Source: Oryzias latipes | Taxonomy: Eukaryota; Chordata; Actinopteri; Beloniformes; Adrianichthyidae | Direction of reading: 5' to 3' | Assembly: GCF_002234675.1 (NCBI RefSeq) | Contig: NC_019877.2 | Span: forward strand, 403,001 to 467,000 | Length of the DNA: 64,000 nucleotides | Part shown: positions 36,901 through 46,094 of the stretch, in pieces | Layout of the letters: every line of letters begins with the position of its first letter | Position numbering within the stretch: position 1 is the first letter of the stretch | The notes under the pieces: generated by a model | The model's input: the letters and a program-made list of their open reading frames with translations, nothing else | Database searches by the model: none | Told to the model about the DNA's origin: nothing | Program-made: the position numbers and the translations under genes

Positions 36901-39652
36901 CTGCTTGAAGACGCCGCGCTTCTCAGCTCCACATAATGAGGGGGGGGGGGGAGAGACAGACTGTCCTCGTGTGGGGATAAAGTGTTCAGCAGTATTACTC
37001 ACAGCACACAAATCCCTCCACAGCCACAGATCCAACCAGAACCATCCAGCTGCTCTCAGAGAACAAAAACCAGCAGAGGAGATCCATGTGGACCCAAGTC
37101 TGAGTGAGGGTTCCGGCTGCCGGAGAATGCCGGTCCAGTTCCGGTTCCAGTTCAGACGGCTGAGGAGAGGGGCCCCAGCTCCGTAATCGGATCCAGAAAT
37201 ACGTTAATAATCAATCATAACACGCAGCTCCAAAGGAAACATAACCGCTCAAAACCAGAACCAGTCCGCCGGTTCTGAAGGCCGGTCCGGTTCCAGTGAA
37301 AGTTTGGAGCTTGAGACTGCAGCAGAAGCAGAGAAGATCTGAGATGTTTCTGCTGCGACGCTCAAACCCAAACACAGAAGCGTTACAACCCAACAGAACC
37401 ATCAACCAACCCGGAGCAAATCAGTTCAAGTCCGGTCAGAACCAGAACCCCACTTCTTCAATTTTAAGCTCTGTCTGTTCAATTTAAAAAACTTTTTTTT
37501 ATCAAAATTAAAAACCAAAATTCTGACGCTATAAACGTATCGTGATGCATTCAGGCTGCTTCAGGGAAAGTCTGGACAAAAGTGTTTCAGAGCCTCATTT
37601 TGAACGACGGCTGAACTGAAGCTTCAGAGTCCACCAGATGCTCTGCCCTCCATCCCCGCCAGCTTTCCCAACAACGCTCGTGTCGACGTCGTCGCATCCT
37701 GAACCTCATCCAAGATTCACTCTCCGCTTTATATTTCTGAGCACAAGCAAAGTCAAATCTGCCAAAACTTACTGACATCTAGTGGCCACGTTTGAGAATG
37801 CAGCTAAATCAGTTTTAACACCTGAGATGTCGCCAGCAACGGCAAACCGACACGTGACCTTTGAGCCACCATAGCGGTTAGACCGTTTACTGAATTAGGC
37901 GTCATTTGGATTCTGAAGCAAAGGAAAGCGTCTGATCTCTGCGTTTACGGCGTAAACTCCTCAGTCCAAAGTTTGACTGAGCAGAGCTGCTTTTCTCTGC
38001 GTCAGAATCCGTTAAACTGGGTTAAAGGTGTACGGCTACGGGCGTGCGGCTACAGGCGCGCGGCTACGGGCGTGCAGCTACAGGTGTGCGCTCCATCTAC
38101 ACCCTCTGAAGGCTCTGCTCACATCAGAGCTACTGTACATCACTTGACTGGTTCGGTCCAGTCTGGTTCGGTTCTGAAAGTGGCGCGTGTGAAAGCTAAC
38201 CGGACCAGACGAAGGAGCGACACTTATCGGTCGTCCACTGTGGTGGACGCCACATCTGTAGAATAAGGCACAGATGGTTGGCTGTATTGAGTGGGTCGGT
38301 CCTTCATCTATGATGCGTCTCCGTTTAACAGCTGATATTTGCTGCGTCAACCTCCTGACTGCAGAGAACAGACAGACGCCTCTTCCTCCCTCCTCTTCCT
38401 CCCTCCTCATCCTCCATGCTTCAGTGACTAAAGCGATCTGTGAGCGCCTTCACACCACTGCGGCGGTAAACGCCACGCCGGTGAGCGGCGGTCTCCCGCC
38501 TCCAGCAGCCAGGCGGGGGTTGGAGCCATAATGAAGCAGCCTGCAGATGACAGGAAGTCAGCGCGGCGGCGCATCCCTGCATGGCGGCGGTTTCAAGCCC
38601 CATTTCCAAGCTGTCACTAAGACCCCCCCCATATTTGTGCCTCACCCCTCCCTCCCTAAAATTAGAACAGTGTCATGAAATCCAAAAATAAAAGAATGAA
38701 ATAGCTGTGAGACTAACTATGCTAACGATGCTAAATGACTTTAAATCCTCTGATAATTGTTCAAAGTGAAGAAATAAAACAGAATAAATTAAAGATGATA
38801 AAAAAAAACATCAACAGGAACCAAAGAATTTTAAAGACATTAAAAGTAGCCCAAAAGTTTTCCCGCCGCTATGGCAGCCATGTTGGTTTAAGTCAGAATT
38901 GTTGGGTTTACGTGTTCTTGTCGCTGCAGGACATTTGAATTTTAGGGAGGATTCTGACGTAAAACCCAAACCCGGAGCAGGAAAATTCTGACCCGTGAGG
39001 TCCAGAGGAGCAGAGGAGCCAAACAAATGGATTCTAACGAATCCACAGACAGAAAATAAAGATTGAGCTCCAACAGAACAGGAACTGAATTCATGCTGGA
39101 TTTTCTGAGTGAAACGGTCTCAGAAACCAAACCAGTTCCTCCTGGAGTCAAACCCCCCGCCGAACCGACCAGAACCTCCTCCATCCAGGAGGAGAACCTC
39201 TGAATGCAGGAGGTTCCGCGGAGGCTCGGCAGGTCTGCTCCACGGAGCCCCTCTGTCTGCAGACCCGCGTGCGCGTCTGCCCGCGCGCGTGCGGGTCTCC
39301 TCCGCGGAGCCCGCGTGCGTGCGGGTCTCCTCCGCGGAGCCCGCGTGCGTGCGTGCGGGCTCTCCTCCATCTGTGGAGCCCGCGTGCGCGCGGGTCTCCC
39401 CCGGTCAGTCACGGAGGGAAACTTCTCTGAGCAGCTGCCGTTCGGTTCGGACTTTGGACATGATGAAGGGCCGTCTCCGCTCAAACAGAACCGGCAGGAC
39501 ACGTGACCCAAAGCAGCTGCTACACCTGCTCCAGAACCGCTGTCTAACAGCGTCCAGAACCGGTCCCGTTGCCTCCCGGGAATCGGCAGGTGTTTCCCGC
39601 TCACCTTGTACACGTTCTCCGTTATACGGTGCACCTCGTCGGTTCGGGACAT
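3792..39652 (-). CDS. baiap2: BAI1-associated protein 2 (IRSp53), I-BAR and SH3 scaffold, complete gene
   Basis: Cytoplasmic scaffold that bends membrane with its I-BAR (IMD) domain and links Rac/Cdc42 to WAVE, Mena and Eps8 in filopodia and synapses. Exons by splice site and phase: 39652-39605, 29743-29668, 26482-26396, 19016-18955, 18664-18593, 18511-18374, 16415-16263, 14936-14712, 14182-13993, 13915-13714, 13643-13563, 13459-13291, 13146-13112, 3945-3792. The protein is about 563 residues and starts [19 protein letters not shown] signatures are [40 protein letters not shown] and [20 protein letters not shown]. The CRIB/proline segment is [12 protein letters not shown]. The SH3 domain has [19 protein letters not shown]-like [16 protein letters not shown] and [10 protein letters not shown]. 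It ends in an acidic tail. The first intron is near 10 kb and the last is 9.2 kb. All phases agree. Orthology to baiap2a or baiap2b is not decided. Confidence 0.96.
4201..4244 (-). CDS. baiap2: Alternative 44-bp exon of baiap2 giving a short C-terminus
   Basis: The sequence is bounded by cag and gtaagtg. Spliced to exon 13 (phase 2) it reads SSRNGRGRF and stops at 4217-4219, giving a protein of about 521 residues. Skipping it joins exon 13 to the exon at 3945-3792. Human BAIAP2 also has short alternative tails ending in ARF, so a tail ending GRF at the same place is credible. The splice switch is inferred; there is no transcript evidence. Confidence 0.65.
4690..5215 (+). mobile_element. 3' end of a non-LTR retrotransposon
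   Basis: In several frames the left part encodes the usual last residues of fish LINE ORF2 ([24 protein letters not shown]-like, then [10 protein letters not shown]). It is followed by an AT-rich 3' UTR and the tail gcactttgagatgctatgaa...gcgctatataaatgaatttgaatttgaatg, typical of CR1/L2-type LINEs. The reading frame is broken, so this is a truncated dead copy on the plus strand. Confidence 0.75.
5216..6740. other. Intronic DNA without recognised feature
   Basis: The sequence is AT-rich at both ends with a more GC-rich patch at 5770-6060 that includes a CACGTG site. The open frame at 5627-6013 has no recognisable domain and no splice support. Confidence 0.4.
6905..7031 (-). mobile_element. 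LINE reverse-transcriptase fragment
   Basis: The minus strand reads [20 protein letters not shown], the motif found near the end of the palm in fish non-LTR reverse transcriptases (NNLLLN..KTKE..VD). The frame is lost a few residues after this motif. It is a fossil fragment; similar DNA continues to about 7190. Confidence 0.7.
7425..7640 (+). repeat. Common teleost dispersed repeat
   Basis: The segment cttctcccatcaggggtcgc, with cacagcgaacaagtcgca, then ttttacgccggatgcccttc and ctgacgcaacc, is a motif I know as very frequent in fish genomes. The origin class (SINE or LINE tail) is not certain. Confidence 0.6.
8258..9326. mobile_element. Non-autonomous DNA transposon with TIR
   Basis: The left end ggctacgttcaccctgcagg and right end ccctgcagtgtcaacgtagcc are inverted copies with few mismatches. 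I could not see a clear target-site duplication, so the superfamily is left open. The open frame of about 180 codons inside (8566-9111) matches nothing I know. Confidence 0.6.
9573..9990. mobile_element. MITE with 40-bp terminal inverted repeats
   Basis: The left end gagtgatatttatgccacca and the right end tggtggcataaattccactc are inverted copies. Similarity continues inward (cgttgca.ac.aaactgtct). The interior is AT-rich. No clear target duplication was found. Confidence 0.7.
12893..12975. repeat. Three-armed inverted/direct repeat
   Basis: The 20-mer gaaccacaggagaacataat occurs twice in direct orientation (12896-12915 and 12962-12981) and once inverted (attatgttctcctgtggttc, 12936-12955). 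It can form two alternative hairpins. Confidence 0.7.
16127..16259. repeat. 19-bp minisatellite against the exon 7 donor of baiap2
   Basis: Seven near-identical copies of agcagaacccgtctgccag. The array stops a few bases from the exon boundary at 16263, so on the minus strand the intron is repeat from its first bases. There each unit reads acgggttctgctctggcag, which resembles a 3' splice site. Confidence 0.9.
18917..18940. repeat. Poly-C tract beside baiap2 exon 4
   Basis: An almost uninterrupted C run of about 22 bases, 15 bp from the exon 4 donor (exon 19016-18955). On the minus strand it is a G run just inside the intron. Confidence 0.85.
19419..20300. repeat. 32-copy GC-rich minisatellite in a baiap2 intron
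   Basis: I count 32 copies of ggaaccgcggccggatccc followed by 3-6 C and aaagag. Unit length is 26-29 bases and varies with the C run. Each unit carries two CpG pairs, a CCGCGG and usually a GGATCC site. Unit length is not a fixed multiple of three, yet no unit has a stop on the minus strand, which creates three overlapping open frames of more than 300 codons. These are not genes. Confidence 0.95.
21413..21580. mobile_element. MITE with aggcctggatttgg ends
   Basis: The left end (ccaaatccaggcct) and right end (aggcctggatttggagaccc) are inverted copies. The interior holds acacctggtccaggtaatcagc, which resembles the interior of the hAT-like MITE at 30304-30514. Confidence 0.55.
24490..25047 (+). 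repeat. Dispersed repeat, copy A
   Basis: Shares blocks in the same order with 28130-28470: gagcagatgaaaaaatg, ccattctgatgca, cagatccatgaacgtctttg, gctggaatctggatcagaac and accactgggaacgcttt. Copy A has about 300 extra bases between blocks (24575-24890). No TIR is evident. Confidence 0.65.
26838..26975 (+). mobile_element. tRNA-derived SINE-like element
   Basis: The head has an A-box-like tgggtagctcggttggtaag and a B box ggttcgaat about 35 bases on, as in a tRNA promoter. The tail is AT-rich with an inverted repeat (attgtatttatcccattgtg, then tgataaatacaat). The acceptor stem is not closed, so it is not a functional tRNA gene. Confidence 0.6.
28130..28470 (+). repeat. Dispersed repeat, copy B
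   Basis: Second copy of the repeat at 24490-25047, in the same orientation. It contains an extra segment at about 28345-28435 that copy A lacks. Confidence 0.65.
29096..29282. repeat. 16-bp minisatellite
   Basis: About 11 copies of gagcagctccaggcag, in two variants (ggcag and gggag) mixed along the array. It lies in baiap2 intron 2, about 390 bases from exon 2. Confidence 0.9.
30304..30514. mobile_element. hAT-like MITE with 8-bp target duplication
   Basis: The ends cagggctgctctatcctggt and tgatcagccctg sit in about 45-bp inverted arms (ggtcctggagatctacca against tggtagatctccaggacc). The flanks are ctctacag (30296-30303) and ctccacag (30515-30522), an 8-bp duplication with one mismatch, the length expected for hAT. 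Confidence 0.8.
30834..30857. repeat. Poly-G tract
   Basis: A run of about 23 G directly after gacccg, in baiap2 intron 1. Similar C runs occur near 34722 and 55477. Confidence 0.85.
34249..34348. repeat. 18-bp minisatellite
   Basis: About 5.5 copies of cagtccggcagacgcctg; the fifth has one change (cagttcgg) and the last is partial. It is open in several frames on both strands but is not coding. Confidence 0.9.
34721..34743. repeat. Poly-C tract
   Basis: About 23 consecutive C after acagcgcg, in baiap2 intron 1. Shorter C runs flank it at 34540 and 34626. Confidence 0.85.
35955..36798. repeat. 20-bp palindrome-rich minisatellite, about 42 copies
   Basis: Units are variants of gctgaggggctcctgcagca, alternating with gctgacgggctcctgcagca and 19-bp forms lacking one G. 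CTGCAG, CAGCTG and CTCCTGCAGGAG make most units self-complementary. At the left end (35955-36115) units occur in both orientations, and the rest point one way. The array creates a 273-codon minus-strand open frame that is not a gene. Confidence 0.95.
38028..38092. repeat. Short tandem repeat, about 14 bp x 4
   Basis: Copies of cggctacgggcgtg and cggctacaggcgcg follow each other. The array is CpG-rich, in baiap2 intron 1, 1.5 kb from exon 1. Confidence 0.75.
39262..39400. repeat. CpG-rich tandem repeat inside the baiap2 CpG island
   Basis: About four imperfect copies of a roughly 33-bp unit containing gcgggtctcctccgcggagc and ccgcgtgcgtgc. It lies 200-340 bases downstream of exon 1 on the minus strand, in the start of intron 1. 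Confidence 0.8.
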
Positions 39653-39791
39653 CTTTGCCGTTTCGCTGCTCAGAACCATAGACGGAGGTTTCCTCTGGAT
39701 GAGGTTCGGACGGGTTTCTCCAAAGTGAGGCGGGAGGAGAGAAGCCGCTTCCGGCGCCGCGTGCAGAGACGCTCCGTTCGCGGGATCCCGG

Positions 39792-39799
39792 CTTATATA
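39792..39799 (-). promoter_or_regulatory. baiap2: TATA box of baiap2
   Basis: The minus strand reads cctcctaTATAAGccggg, a good TATA box in GC-rich DNA 140 bases upstream of the start codon (ATG at 39652-39650). A start of transcription near 39765 would give a 5' UTR of about 110 bases. This is inferred from sequence only. Confidence 0.55.
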
Positions 39800-39959
39800 G
39801 GAGGCTCCTCCGCTGCGCCCACACCGGATCCCCACGCAGCCCGCCAGCCAGCCAGTCAGCCGGTCCGCCAGCCCCGCCGTGGAGGCTGAGAGGCGGACTC
39901 ACGGGAGAGGGGCGGCGCCGCCTTCACGGACGGTGGGAGAAAGCGCCACTGGCGGCAGC

Positions 39960-40260
39960 AGCGGCTGAACGGATGAAAACACATTTCTGGAAAACAAACA
40001 GTCACCAAAGATGATTCAACTTTAGGATCTGAAAACAGTAAAGTTACTAACCTGAAGAGGAATTATCTGGAGTGAAAAAAAAATTTAAATAAAAAAAAGT
40101 AATAAAATGTATGGTTCAAGTATTTTTTTACAATTATTTTTTTGCAAAAAAAACAACATTTTTTTAATAACAGAAGCAAGCAAATTCGGTGAAAGTAAAA
40201 CTAATTAGGTTGTGTCTGAATTCCAATTCTAACGCTAATTGCAGGAAAACAGTGTAGTGC
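39960..40260. other. Gene-free DNA upstream of baiap2
   Basis: GC content drops sharply after the island. A tgtgtctgaattcc motif at 40211-40224 matches the terminal repeat of the MITE at 42329-42753. Confidence 0.45.
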
Positions 40261-40261
40261 G

Positions 40262-42304
40262 GCACGTTGTTATGGAGTCCTATACTGTTCATAATTAAAT
40301 AAATAAATGTTTAATTAAATAAATAAATATGACCTTATGCAAATACACAATCAACCAATAAATCTCTTATAACACCGATGTTAAATTAGCCATTATATTA
40401 TTCAATATATTTCATTTTGCTTTAAAAACCTGTTCATTATTTTAAAACAGCATTTTAAAATATTAATTTTATTCATGTGGAATATTATTATAATTCTACG
40501 TCTTTTTTCAGAACCTTGGATTTCAAAATCAATATTTTCCAAAGTAGCTTTGTTTTTATTTCATGTTGCTGTTTTTCACAATGGCGTATTTATTTCATGA
40601 AGAGCTTTTTCAGGAGAATGAGTCTGTCTGTCAATCAAACTAGACAAGGCGGAGACACTTTTGTGATTGGCTACTCCTTTACTCAGACATGAGCAGCAGC
40701 ACCCTGACTACATCGATCGAAGATGCTTCAGCAAACGTGACGGCGCAATGCACACTCCTCAACACTAGGGGGAGTCTGCACCTCAACACATCCACAGTGT
40801 TACACGAAATTGGGCAGTTTTTGTTCTAAATTTGCGGATAAAAGTGGCTTTGGGCGAGTGTGTATAATTCAGGTGATTTTGTGGTCGGTTAAGCGGTTAT
40901 CATCTTCTAGTAGTGGTCTAAGTTAGGCTGGGTGGCTGTTGGAGTTCCACAAAATTTCTATGAACTGGAGTTCCATGAATGCACCATGCCGCGTGTGGGA
41001 GGAGCTACCAGCTAATGTTTTTAGCCTGATAGCCACATGGAGCGGTTGTCTGTGATTATCTCAGTAACAATGCATGGATGCACAATGTACATGGAGTGTT
41101 AAAAGATCAGGTTTATTTATTTTGAATAGTTTCACATGATAACAATGTTTCCAAGTTTGAGTTCATGAGATCAGCCCAGAGAGTTTCTGCTTCAGCTCAG
41201 CGCAGTCAAACTACGTCTTAAATTACGTGTAAATCAGAGCGCCCAGGCAGCGCGAGAGTGTATGTGTGAGCTCAAGTTAAGGGTCTGTTGCCCTGTCGCC
41301 CGGAAAAGTAATAATAAAAAAAGGTTTCCTCCAAAGTGCAGAGTCTGATTCTTGGAGTAAGCCCTGGCTGCAGAATTGCTCAATCAATCCCGGATCTCCG
41401 CTGCGTTTTCCGACCACGGTCAGAAACGTCATCGCAGGAAAGGTTCAACATATTCCCGGGAGGGAAAAATAAAATCAGAGGACCTGATTATAATCATTGT
41501 CTCAATGACAATAGAAAAATATCATAAGGTTCAGGAGGCCTCAGCAGGCTTCTTCCGCTTTGCGCAGCTCCTGGTCTGACTGTTGGTCCGCCAGCTCACC
41601 TCCTGTGAGCCGACATCAGGCACGATGTGAGCTCTGAGTGAATGGCGTAAGAATGAGGAGTGTTTCAACGACCGGAGCTCCTCTGTGGTTTGGTCCACAC
41701 AAACCCTCAAACTACAAAAACAGAGTCGTCCATGTTTGCATCTTCTGCAGCAGACAGATTGTTTGTCTCTATTTGATCTCTAATGTCAGCAAAGCCGCAC
41801 GGATATCACTAAAACATGTCATCTCTCTGACTGGCACACCGCTGAGCGGGTATCGAGGAATAAGAGTCGATTTACATGGATCAGCCAATGAGCGTTTAGA
41901 CCCCGCCCACTTTCACTGATTGACAGATAGACCCATTCTGCTGAAAAAGCTCTTCATGAAATAAATCAGCCATTGTGAAAAACAGCAACATGAAATAAAA
42001 CAAAGCTACTTTGGAAAATATTGATTTTGAAATACGAGCTTCTGAAAAAAGACAGAATTATAATAATATTCCACATGATTAAAAATGAATATTTTGAAAT
42101 GCTGTTTTAAAACAATGAACAGGTTTTTAAAGCAAAATGAAATATATTGAATAATATAATGGCTAATTTAAAATCTGTGTGCAGGTTTTTCACAATTTCA
42201 TGATCTTTTTATGTATTTGAGAGATTTATTGGTTTATTGTGTATTTGTATGAGGCCATATTTATTTATTTAATTATGAACAGTATAGGACTCCATACGTT
42301 GTCG
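40262..42304. mobile_element. 2-kb foldback element with arms of about 380 bp
   Basis: The arms 40262-40637 and 41918-42304 are reverse complements of roughly 90 percent identity by eye, for example tatggagtcctatactgttc against gaacagtataggactccata, and gtttttcacaatggc against gccattgtgaaaaac. The middle 1.28 kb has no recognisable transposase. The family is unknown. Confidence 0.8.
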
Positions 42305-42328
42305 TGTCCTGAACTTTAACTTTAAAAC

Positions 42329-42753
42329 TGTGTCTGAATTCCTTCTCTACTCAACATTTAGTGCTCTTCAAATCTACAAATCCAAAATCCAGAGCGCTGG
42401 AAATTTCCCAGAAGTCTCTGTGAAAACCAGTGTGCATCAATGCTCACTAGAACGGCGAATATGGACCACAATGCATTGCGTCGGAACAGTTTTTGCCAAA
42501 AGCAAAAAGTATTTAAATGTATTTTTATAATAAACCAATGTTTTTATCCTCAGAAAACAGTGGATCATAAATAACTGTAGTAAAACGCTCATATCTATTA
42601 GATTTTAACTTTGTGAAATGACGTCATATCCACCGTTAATAAAAAACAGGAGTGAGCGTCAAGTCTGAATGACTTTTAACATTCAGGGCTCCACATAGTA
42701 GCACACCGTATAGATTTTAGTAGGTGGGGGTTATGGCGGGAATTCAGACACAG
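42329..42753. mobile_element. 425-bp MITE
   Basis: Terminal inverted repeats ctgtgtctgaattcc (42329-42343) and ggaattcagacacag (42739-42753) match perfectly over 15 bases. A third copy of the motif at 40211 suggests that the neighbouring foldback element may have inserted into a related element. Confidence 0.8.
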
Positions 42754-44243
42754 ATTCAGACAGCGATACAAAACGGCGAAGGCTCTTTCTAGTGCACTTC
42801 CTGAAAGAGGTACTGATGTGTTCAAATGATGGTTGTCTGGTCTAAAACATGTCTCTAAATAATAATCCTATACTGGAGTGGTAAAACTTGAAGTGTTTTT
42901 TTAGCTAAAGCTTCTTGTTTTTAGTTTTTAAAGAGTTTAATGTTTTTAATGTTTGTCACCATCAAATCCTCTCAAACTCCAGATTGTGAGAGTCGCACTA
43001 AATCCACATTTTCAAGACAAACGTAAACGTTTTCATTTTAATTGTAGAATGAATTTGTGAGAATAAACCTCATTACTGAGAAGAACCCTGAAGATTTGAA
43101 CATTTATAAAAGAAAAGGTGAACAGGGGCCTCCTGGAGGAGCCAGACGCTCCCACATCAGAATGAATGAAACTCATTTAGCAAACAAAAAGGAAGTTCAG
43201 GCGTCTGAAGGATTCTCTAACTTTCCCGCCGTTTAATCTCCAAACGTCTGAGTTCGACCAGAGTCAGACGTTTTCCTCCTGCAGAACAAAAAACATTTGA
43301 AGTTCCTCTGCTCGCCTAAAAACCTTTGAGCTTCTTTATTTAAATAAGTGTCTCAAACTTTTCTGAAAAGGTACTTTTGAGGGGTCAGAATATTTAGGAA
43401 GTCCAGGACAGTTGGTTTTTCAAAATAAAAGCATGTCTCCAAAATCTCTTAAACTTCAGTTGCTAATGATTGGAGACAAAAACGCAGAATCAGGAGTTTT
43501 TGTAAACGAAAATAAAAAACAGGTTTAATCCCATTTGAATCTAAAGTTGTTTCTTATTTGACTTTTTTTCCTATTTTTATAGTTGTGTTCAGTTACAGCC
43601 CAGAGGTTTAAAGGAAAACAACTAAACTATGACTGTTTAGCATTTAACTAATGGTTAATTAATGGTTGAAAATGTTGATTTATTCCATCTTAATGTGGAG
43701 CGTCTGTCATTAAAACCCCCAGATTGAATTCTGGAGACATTAAGAAAAAAAAGATTTCTCTTTTTCACTTCAACTTCAAATGAAAAACGATTCAACATGA
43801 AAAAAAAAAACAAATGAGGCCAAAGTTTTCAGACTTTTTTTGGAACATTTTGCTTCACAGTTTCTAAAAATATCCAGGTGATCTTCTGCTTTCAACCTGA
43901 ATTTGGGACGTTGATATTTCTGCTCCTGACAGAGTGTCCATAAACGCAGCACCGTCTTCAAACATCAGAAGATCTGCTCTCCTCTGAGTCATGGGCGGCC
44001 GGTCCGAGCTGGTGGGTTTGATGACCTCAGCAGTTCTGCTTCCACATTTAGCGTGGCGCCGGAGCGGCTGAGTGGGCTCCGGTTGGGATGAGTGGGATGG
44101 AGTTGGATTTGAGAGCCGGGTGGTGGGCGGAGTTATCCCACGCGTCACGATCTGAAAGCCTCTGAATGAAACAGCAGAGGCAGTGGAAGGCCAGCAGAGA
44201 TCCAGCTGTGGAAACATCTGTGTCTGCTTCTGGAGACAAGGTG
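42754..44243. other. Gene-free AT-rich DNA
   Basis: No exon or clear element is seen. Poly-A/T runs occur at 43746 and 43801. The minus open frame at 43864-44298 overlaps a MITE and is not supported. Confidence 0.45.
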
Positions 44244-44455
44244 ACCCTTGTTCTATCCTAGGCACTTTAACGGTGGGAGGTGGGTCATCTAGACCCACTA
44301 GACAGAGCTCTGAACCTTTTTTTCTTCAATGATTTGTGATCTTCACTGGTGTCCATGGATGACATGAAATCTTTCCACCTTTGTCCACCTTTGTCATGGT
44401 GGGGGGGACACGTCAATGGAAGGGGGGGGGGGGTCATAGGATAACACAAGGGTTA
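44244..44455. mobile_element. MITE, copy 1 of a pair
   Basis: The ends are acccttgttctatcctaggc and ggataacacaagggtt. The interior is shared with 57100-57297 (gacccactagacagagctct, tcaatgatttgtgatcttca). Confidence 0.8.
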
Positions 44456-45604
44456 CAGCCTTAACGGTCTTTTACTGGAAAAGAATTTGGGAAAGTCTGA
44501 GAGAAATATTTAAAAAAAGCAGAAAACATCAGGAAACGTACAGAACGCCGTCAGATCCTCGTTAGATGCAGAAAGCTTTAAAATGATCCAAATGATGGTT
44601 CTGATCCATCAAAACCGGTTCTGTGAGGCCCAAACATGAACAGAACAGGAATTTCTGGATGATCCTGCAGCGGCGAGCAGAAGGTCACGGCGAGGAGGAG
44701 GACGTTCCACAGCAGCGTGTTTTATTTATGCGTTTATGTTTTGGTTACTTTCATATCGTTCTTTTTCCTTCCTATTGACAATAATGGCTTTTATTCTCCT
44801 ATTTGTTGAATTTGCATTTGTTACTTCAACCACATGTGAAGAAACAGACATGTTGATGCTGAATATGTGGAGTTTTTGCTCTGATGTGGTCGCTATCAGA
44901 TGTCTGTTCTACTCTATCCTAATCTAGAAACATTCTAGTCTCCTCTATTCTACAAACATTCTGCTCTTCCAGCAGATCTATGATGTGGAAACGTTTGTTC
45001 GTTCACTGAAACTAGAATCTAAATTCCTCATAAATTAGAAAAAGACGTTTTAAATGTTTCATCCATTCAAGTCTCTTCATTTAGTTCAGGGGGAAACAGA
45101 AAACGTCTTTCCGTTAGTTTATGAACTTCTCCATGTGGTTCTGACCGTTGGATCATGACCTCTGACCTTCTCTCCATCATTTTCTGCTTTCAGGACCTCC
45201 TGGACGATCCTCCTGGTGTTCCTGGACTCTTCCTGGTCTGCGCTTCTCTGGAGGCTGCAGGAACGTCCTCAGCCTTCCTTTAGCCTCGAGGGCCGGCCTC
45301 CTTTTCCAGAACTTCCACTGGGATGGGGTGTGTTTAGCCAACGAGGAGCTTCGGTGACAGCGGCCCTCCAGGCCTGGATCCTGGATCTAGTTTGGTGAGT
45401 TTTCTCTTCAGATCTTCTATGAATCACCGTCAGATTTCCGGATGGATCAGCTCATCGCGTCTGAGCCAAACGGAAACACCTGGTTAAAGGCCGAGAAGGA
45501 GGCGGCGGTGATTCCGGCTCTAACCCAATGAAGTCAGATTAGTTGACATGTTTTCCGGCGTACAGACGCCGCCATGTTGGAGCCAGACGGCGTCAGTAAG
45601 CAGT
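44456..45604. other. Gene-free DNA
   Basis: No coding signal is found. At 45358-45390, cagcggccctccaggcctgg resembles an end of the MITE at 21413-21580. Confidence 0.45.
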
Positions 45605-46094
45605 GGGTGTGTCCAAATTCAAGGGCGGCGTCCTTCAGTGGCCACGACGGCCTTCCCGGGCAACTTTGGCCAAGTCCTTAGTTGAGCAGGTAGGTCAGAT
45701 GTCAACGGCTGTGAGTTTGGACGAGTCTAGCCTTTAGATAATTCCAGCCGCTACATCGGCGAATGTCCTGTTGCTTAGCAACCATGAGTCCCCAACAGAG
45801 AGGAGAAGTGAACCCGGCATGGAGCTACAAATGTTCCTGGCTTATCAGATCCAACAGTTATAAAAAGGTGCAATTATTTCAGACTCCGGGTCCCGCTTCA
45901 CAGTCCGCCGTTGCTGTCAGCAAATCTCCAGGTTCGTTCGCAATGCATCTTGGGATATGGAGAGCAAAGAAGGAAGCACCAGACAAATGCAGAAGGCCGC
46001 ATTTAAAGGAGTCATTGAATTTGGACGGCGATTGTCGCGGCGCTGTGACGTAAGCGACCCAGGAAGAACGCCACCCTCCAATTTGGACACAGCC
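45605..46094. mobile_element. MITE with gtgtccaaatt ends
   Basis: The left end ggtgtgtccaaattcaaggg and right end ccctccaatttggacacagcc are inverted with small differences. The interior includes a 96-codon open frame without recognisable domains. Confidence 0.65.

Noticed and set aside
38942-39835. 297-codon minus open frame as a gene of its own
   Set aside because: It includes baiap2 exon 1 in frame but runs through the donor into the intron tandem repeat; the spliced model explains the real part.
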